Shown here: positions 7,000-9,113 of the stretch, one piece after another
Layout: each line of letters opens with the position of its first letter
Position numbering within the stretch: position 1 is the stretch's first letter
Source: Chloroflexota bacterium
GTDB taxonomy: Bacteria > Chloroflexota > Limnocylindria > Limnocylindrales > CSP1-4
NCBI GenBank assembly: GCA_021786915.1
Contig: JAJYMP010000765.1
Location: 1-9,113, forward strand
DNA: 9,113 nt
Reading direction: 5' to 3'
Program-made: the position numbers and the translations under genes
The notes under the pieces: generated by a model
Databases searched by the model: none
What the model saw: the letters and a program-made list of their open reading frames with translations, nothing else
What the model was told of the DNA's origin: nothing

Positions 7000-7625
7000 C
7001 CGCCGACCTCGCCGCCCTCACCGCCGCCGTGGAGGCGGGGGACCGCGCCGCCGCGGCCGCGATCACGGCCGCCGCGCTGGCGGACGGCCAGGACCCCAAG
7101 GCGATCCTCGATGCGATGACCGCCGCCATGGACCACGTGGGGCGCCGCTTCCAGGACGGCGAGATCTTCGTCCCCGAGATGCTGATCAGCGCCCGGGCCA
7201 TGAAGGCTTCGACCGCCATCCTCGAGCCGGCCTTGGTGGCCGCGGGCATCAGGCCCGAGTACACCGCAGTCGTCGGCACGGTCGAGGGCGACCTCCACGA
7301 CATCGGCAAGAACCTGGTCGCGATGATGTGGAAGGGCGCGGGCTTCGAGGTCGTCGACCTGGGCGTCAACGTCCCTGCGGCCCGGTTCGTGGACGTGGCC
7401 CGGGAGCGCGACGCCCAGATCGTCGGGCTGTCCGCGCTGCTGACCACCACGATGCCCAACATGCGGGCCGTGGTGGAGGCGGTCCGGGCCGCCGGGCTCC
7501 CGGCCAAGGTGGTCATCGGCGGCGCCCCCACCACGCCCGAGTTCGCCGCCCAGATCGGCGCCGACGGCCAGGCGGCCGACGCCGGGGCCGCCGTCGACCT
7601 CGTGCGCCGGCTGGTGGCCGGCTGA
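6996..7625 (+). CDS. Corrinoid (methylcobalamin-carrying) protein, MtaC/MtbC type
   Basis: This small cytoplasmic protein carries a cobalamin that accepts a methyl group from a substrate methyltransferase and passes it on. It has the two-domain structure of MtaC/MtbC/MttC and of the MetH B12 module. The helical cap domain is at about residues 1-85, with FVPEMLISARAM (58-69). The B12-binding Rossmann domain follows, with GDLHDIGKNLV (98-108), where Asp99, His101 and Gly104 make the DxHxxG motif and His101 is the expected lower cobalt ligand. GLSALLT (144-150) and GGAP (175-178) line the nucleotide tail. At 209 aa it is full length. The start overlaps the dehydrogenase stop and has GGAGGGAG eight bases upstream. 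It is translationally coupled between a sugar-type dehydrogenase and a URO-D-type methyltransferase, so methyl transfer from the pathway substrate is the natural reading. Confidence 0.95.
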   Translation: MTADLAALTAAVEAGDRAAAAAITAAALADGQDPKAILDAMTAAMDHVGRRFQDGEIFVPEMLISARAMKASTAILEPALVAAGIRPEYTAVVGTVEGDLHDIGKNLVAMMWKGAGFEVVDLGVNVPAARFVDVARERDAQIVGLSALLTTTMPNMRAVVEAVRAAGLPAKVVIGGAPTTPEFAAQIGADGQAADAGAAVDLVRRLVAG

Positions 7626-7639
7626 GGAGGGCGCTCGCG

Positions 7640-8947
7640 ATGACGGGGAGCGCGGGCGACGGCCACCACGGCGCGGAATGGTCCATCCCTCCCGATGAGC
7701 GTGCATACCTGCGCGAGCTCGCCGCCCGCCAGGCCGAGTACGCGGTCCTGCCGGTCATGGCGGAGCGCAGGCAGCAGTGGTTCGACCTGAACGACGGCAA
7801 GCCGAACGTGCGGCCGCCGTTCATCCTCGAGGCCACCAACTTCATGTTCGAGCTCCTGCCGGACCGTCGATACCGCTGCCACTCAGACGCGGGCCGCGCC
7901 ATCGAGCGGGAGCTCATCCGCTCCACGCGCCCGCACGAGGTGTGGCAGGACGACCGCGTCGTTCCGCCGGTGCTCGACCTCCCCTGGTCCATCGACATCG
8001 ACGAGTTCGGTCCCGACATCACGGTCAGGACCGAGCATGCCCTCGATGCGGAGGGCATGGCGGTGGGCTACGGCATGGACCACCCGATCGCCAACCTGAC
8101 CGCCGACCTGCCCAGGCTCCGGCCCGCGGTGGTCACGGTGGATCGCGAGGGCTCGCTTGCCTGGAAGGCGTTCGTCCAGGACGTGGTCGGCGACCTCATC
8201 CCCGTGCGGCTCGTCGTGGTCTGGCACGACTTCAACACCCTGACGCAGCGGCTCGTGCACCTGATGGGCATGGAGAACTTCTTCATCGCCTGCTGCGAGG
8301 AGCCCGACGCGGTGCACGCCGTCATGGCGTACCTGCGGGACAACGCGCTCGCGATCATGCGCCAGCAGGAGGCGGCCGGGGTGCTGGGCCTCAACAACGA
8401 CCACCAGGAGGTCTGGTGGTCCGGCCACAACTACACGCACCTGCTGCCGCCCGCTGGCCACGATCCCGCGCACGTGACCTGGCGCGACCGCTGGCAGGCG
8501 ACCAACCTCCAGGAGGCCACCGGGATGAGCCCGTCCATGGCCTCGGAGTTCCTGTACCCGTACGTCCGCGAGATCGCAGAGCCGGTCGGCCTCCTCTACT
8601 ACGGCTGCTGCGAGGCGGTCCACCAGAGCTGGGACGACATCCGCACCCTGCCGCACCTGCGGAAGGTCTCGATCAGCCAGTGGACCGACGAGGCGTTCAT
8701 GGGCGAGGCGCTGCGGGGAACCGGGATCGTCTACTCGCGCAAGCCGAACCCGAACTTCCTGTCCGTCGACGAGGTGCTCGACGGCGACGCCTGGGCCGAG
8801 CACCTCCGCAACACGCTCGAAGCGTCCCGCGGATGCTCGACCGAGCTCCTGGTCCGCGACGTCTACACGCTCCACCACAACCCCGACAACGCCCGGAGGG
8901 CGGCCTCGATCGCGCGCGAGGTGATCGACCGGCACTGGCAGGCGTAG
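7640..8947 (+). CDS. URO-D-superfamily corrinoid-dependent methyltransferase (MtaA/MtbA-related)
   Basis: This protein belongs to the uroporphyrinogen-decarboxylase fold superfamily, which includes the methyltransferases MtaA, MtbA and CmuA; many operon-linked members move methyl groups to or from a corrinoid protein. It is 435 aa. Family marks in the C-terminal half are LLYYGCCEAVHQSWDD (318-333), VSISQWTDE, VYSRKPNPN and GCSTELLVRDVYTLHHNP. Cys323 or Cys324 and Cys399 have about the separation of the two zinc Cys of MtaA, but the HxC arrangement of MtaA is replaced by a CC pair. The N-terminal half is charged and unfamiliar to me. It is too divergent to be a haem-pathway decarboxylase, and its neighbour is a dedicated corrinoid protein, so I infer it demethylates the pathway substrate. 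ATG 7640 has GAGGAGGG at 7624-7631, overlapping the previous stop codon. Whether it is the substrate-side or the acceptor-side enzyme is open. Confidence 0.85.
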   Translation: MTGSAGDGHHGAEWSIPPDERAYLRELAARQAEYAVLPVMAERRQQWFDLNDGKPNVRPPFILEATNFMFELLPDRRYRCHSDAGRAIERELIRSTRPHEVWQDDRVVPPVLDLPWSIDIDEFGPDITVRTEHALDAEGMAVGYGMDHPIANLTADLPRLRPAVVTVDREGSLAWKAFVQDVVGDLIPVRLVVVWHDFNTLTQRLVHLMGMENFFIACCEEPDAVHAVMAYLRDNALAIMRQQEAAGVLGLNNDHQEVWWSGHNYTHLLPPAGHDPAHVTWRDRWQATNLQEATGMSPSMASEFLYPYVREIAEPVGLLYYGCCEAVHQSWDDIRTLPHLRKVSISQWTDEAFMGEALRGTGIVYSRKPNPNFLSVDEVLDGDAWAEHLRNTLEASRGCSTELLVRDVYTLHHNPDNARRAASIAREVIDRHWQA

Positions 8948-8972
8948 GCACCGCCCGCGCCGGGTCCGCCGC

Positions 8973-8978
8973 AAGGAG
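8973..8978 (+). promoter_or_regulatory. Ribosome binding site of the IolE-like gene
   Basis: AAGGAG lies six bases before ATG 8985. It marks that ATG as the intended start even though the frame breaks three codons later, which is the key evidence for a frameshift rather than a different start. Confidence 0.75.
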
Positions 8979-8984
8979 CACGTC

Positions 8985-9113
8985 ATGGCCCCCCTCCTAC
9001 CCGAACCTCCTCCTCGGCACCGCCCCCGACTCGTGGGGCGTCTGGAACCCCTCCGGCGACCCGCTCCAGACCCCCTGGCGGCGATACCTGGACGAGGCGG
9101 CCGCCGCCGGCTA
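8985..9113 (+). CDS. IolE/xylose-isomerase-like TIM-barrel protein, 5' part, apparent frameshift at 8989-8994
   Basis: Two frames must be joined to see this gene. From ATG 8985 the first codons give M-A-P, then proline/arginine-rich nonsense. One frame over, from about 8995, the translation reads S-Y-P then NLLLGTAPDSWGVWNPSG, later TPWRRYLDEAAAAGY at the window edge. GTAPDSWGVW and the PW..(F/Y)LDE..AAGY pattern are characteristic N-terminal marks of the IolE/sugar-phosphate-isomerase TIM-barrel family (AP_endonuc_2 fold), which includes inosose dehydratase. Dropping one C from the six at 8989-8994 restores a single frame from the ATG. No ATG, GTG or TTG exists in the second frame between 8983 and the motif. 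So either the read has an extra C or the gene is broken or slips there. It lies 37 bases after the methyltransferase stop, likely in the same operon, and continues beyond the window. Confidence 0.75.
   Translation, partial: MAPLLPEPPPRHRPRLVGRLEPLRRPAPDPLAAIPGRGGRRRL

Noticed and set aside
7883..8986. Long minus-strand open frame opposite the URO-D-type methyltransferase
   Set aside because: It has no recognisable motif and composition typical of an antisense shadow, while the plus strand carries clear family motifs and a strong ribosome binding site.

Overview
The window is GC-rich, densely coding bacterial DNA: 4-bp ATGA gene overlaps, strong purine-rich ribosome binding sites and strong G/C preference at third codon positions. 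The first gene encodes a lipoprotein whose Cys is followed by a Ser/Ala/Gly/Pro-rich linker. Together these suggest a high-GC bacterium such as a Chloroflexota (Limnocylindria-like) or Actinomycetota lineage. That placement is inference; no marker gene is present. I see no rRNA, tRNA, CRISPR array, transposase or phage gene.

Layout. (1) At 9-3126 (+) lies a CUT2/FrcBCA-type sugar or cyclitol importer: binding lipoprotein, permease and single-domain ATPase. A 13-bp perfect hairpin separates the lipoprotein from the permease, and the permease and ATPase overlap by 4 bp. (2) At 3268-5592 (-) are a LacI-family repressor and, downstream of it, a zinc-dependent medium-chain dehydrogenase. (3) At 5593-5769 is a divergent control region with a good sigma70-type promoter (TTGCCA-17-TATACT), a LacI-type operator core (AACCGGTT) at the predicted transcription start, and a leader of about 110 nt. 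(4) At 5770-9113 (+) is a tight operon: a Gfo/Idh/MocA dehydrogenase, a MtaC/MtbC-type corrinoid protein, a URO-D-superfamily methyltransferase, and the start of an IolE/xylose-isomerase-like TIM-barrel gene. The last gene runs off the window and carries an apparent one-base frameshift in a run of six C.

How the genes may work together. The importer brings in a sugar or cyclitol. The URO-D protein and the corrinoid protein look like the substrate-side half of a cobalamin-dependent methyltransferase. The Gfo/Idh enzyme, the zinc dehydrogenase and the IolE-like protein look like oxidation and dehydration/isomerisation steps. My leading inference is uptake and cobalamin-dependent demethylation of an O-methylated cyclitol or sugar (pinitol-like), followed by inositol-style oxidation, under LacI control. 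No second methyltransferase and no corrinoid-reactivating protein lie in the window, so the system would need partners elsewhere. Substrate identity cannot be read from the sequence.
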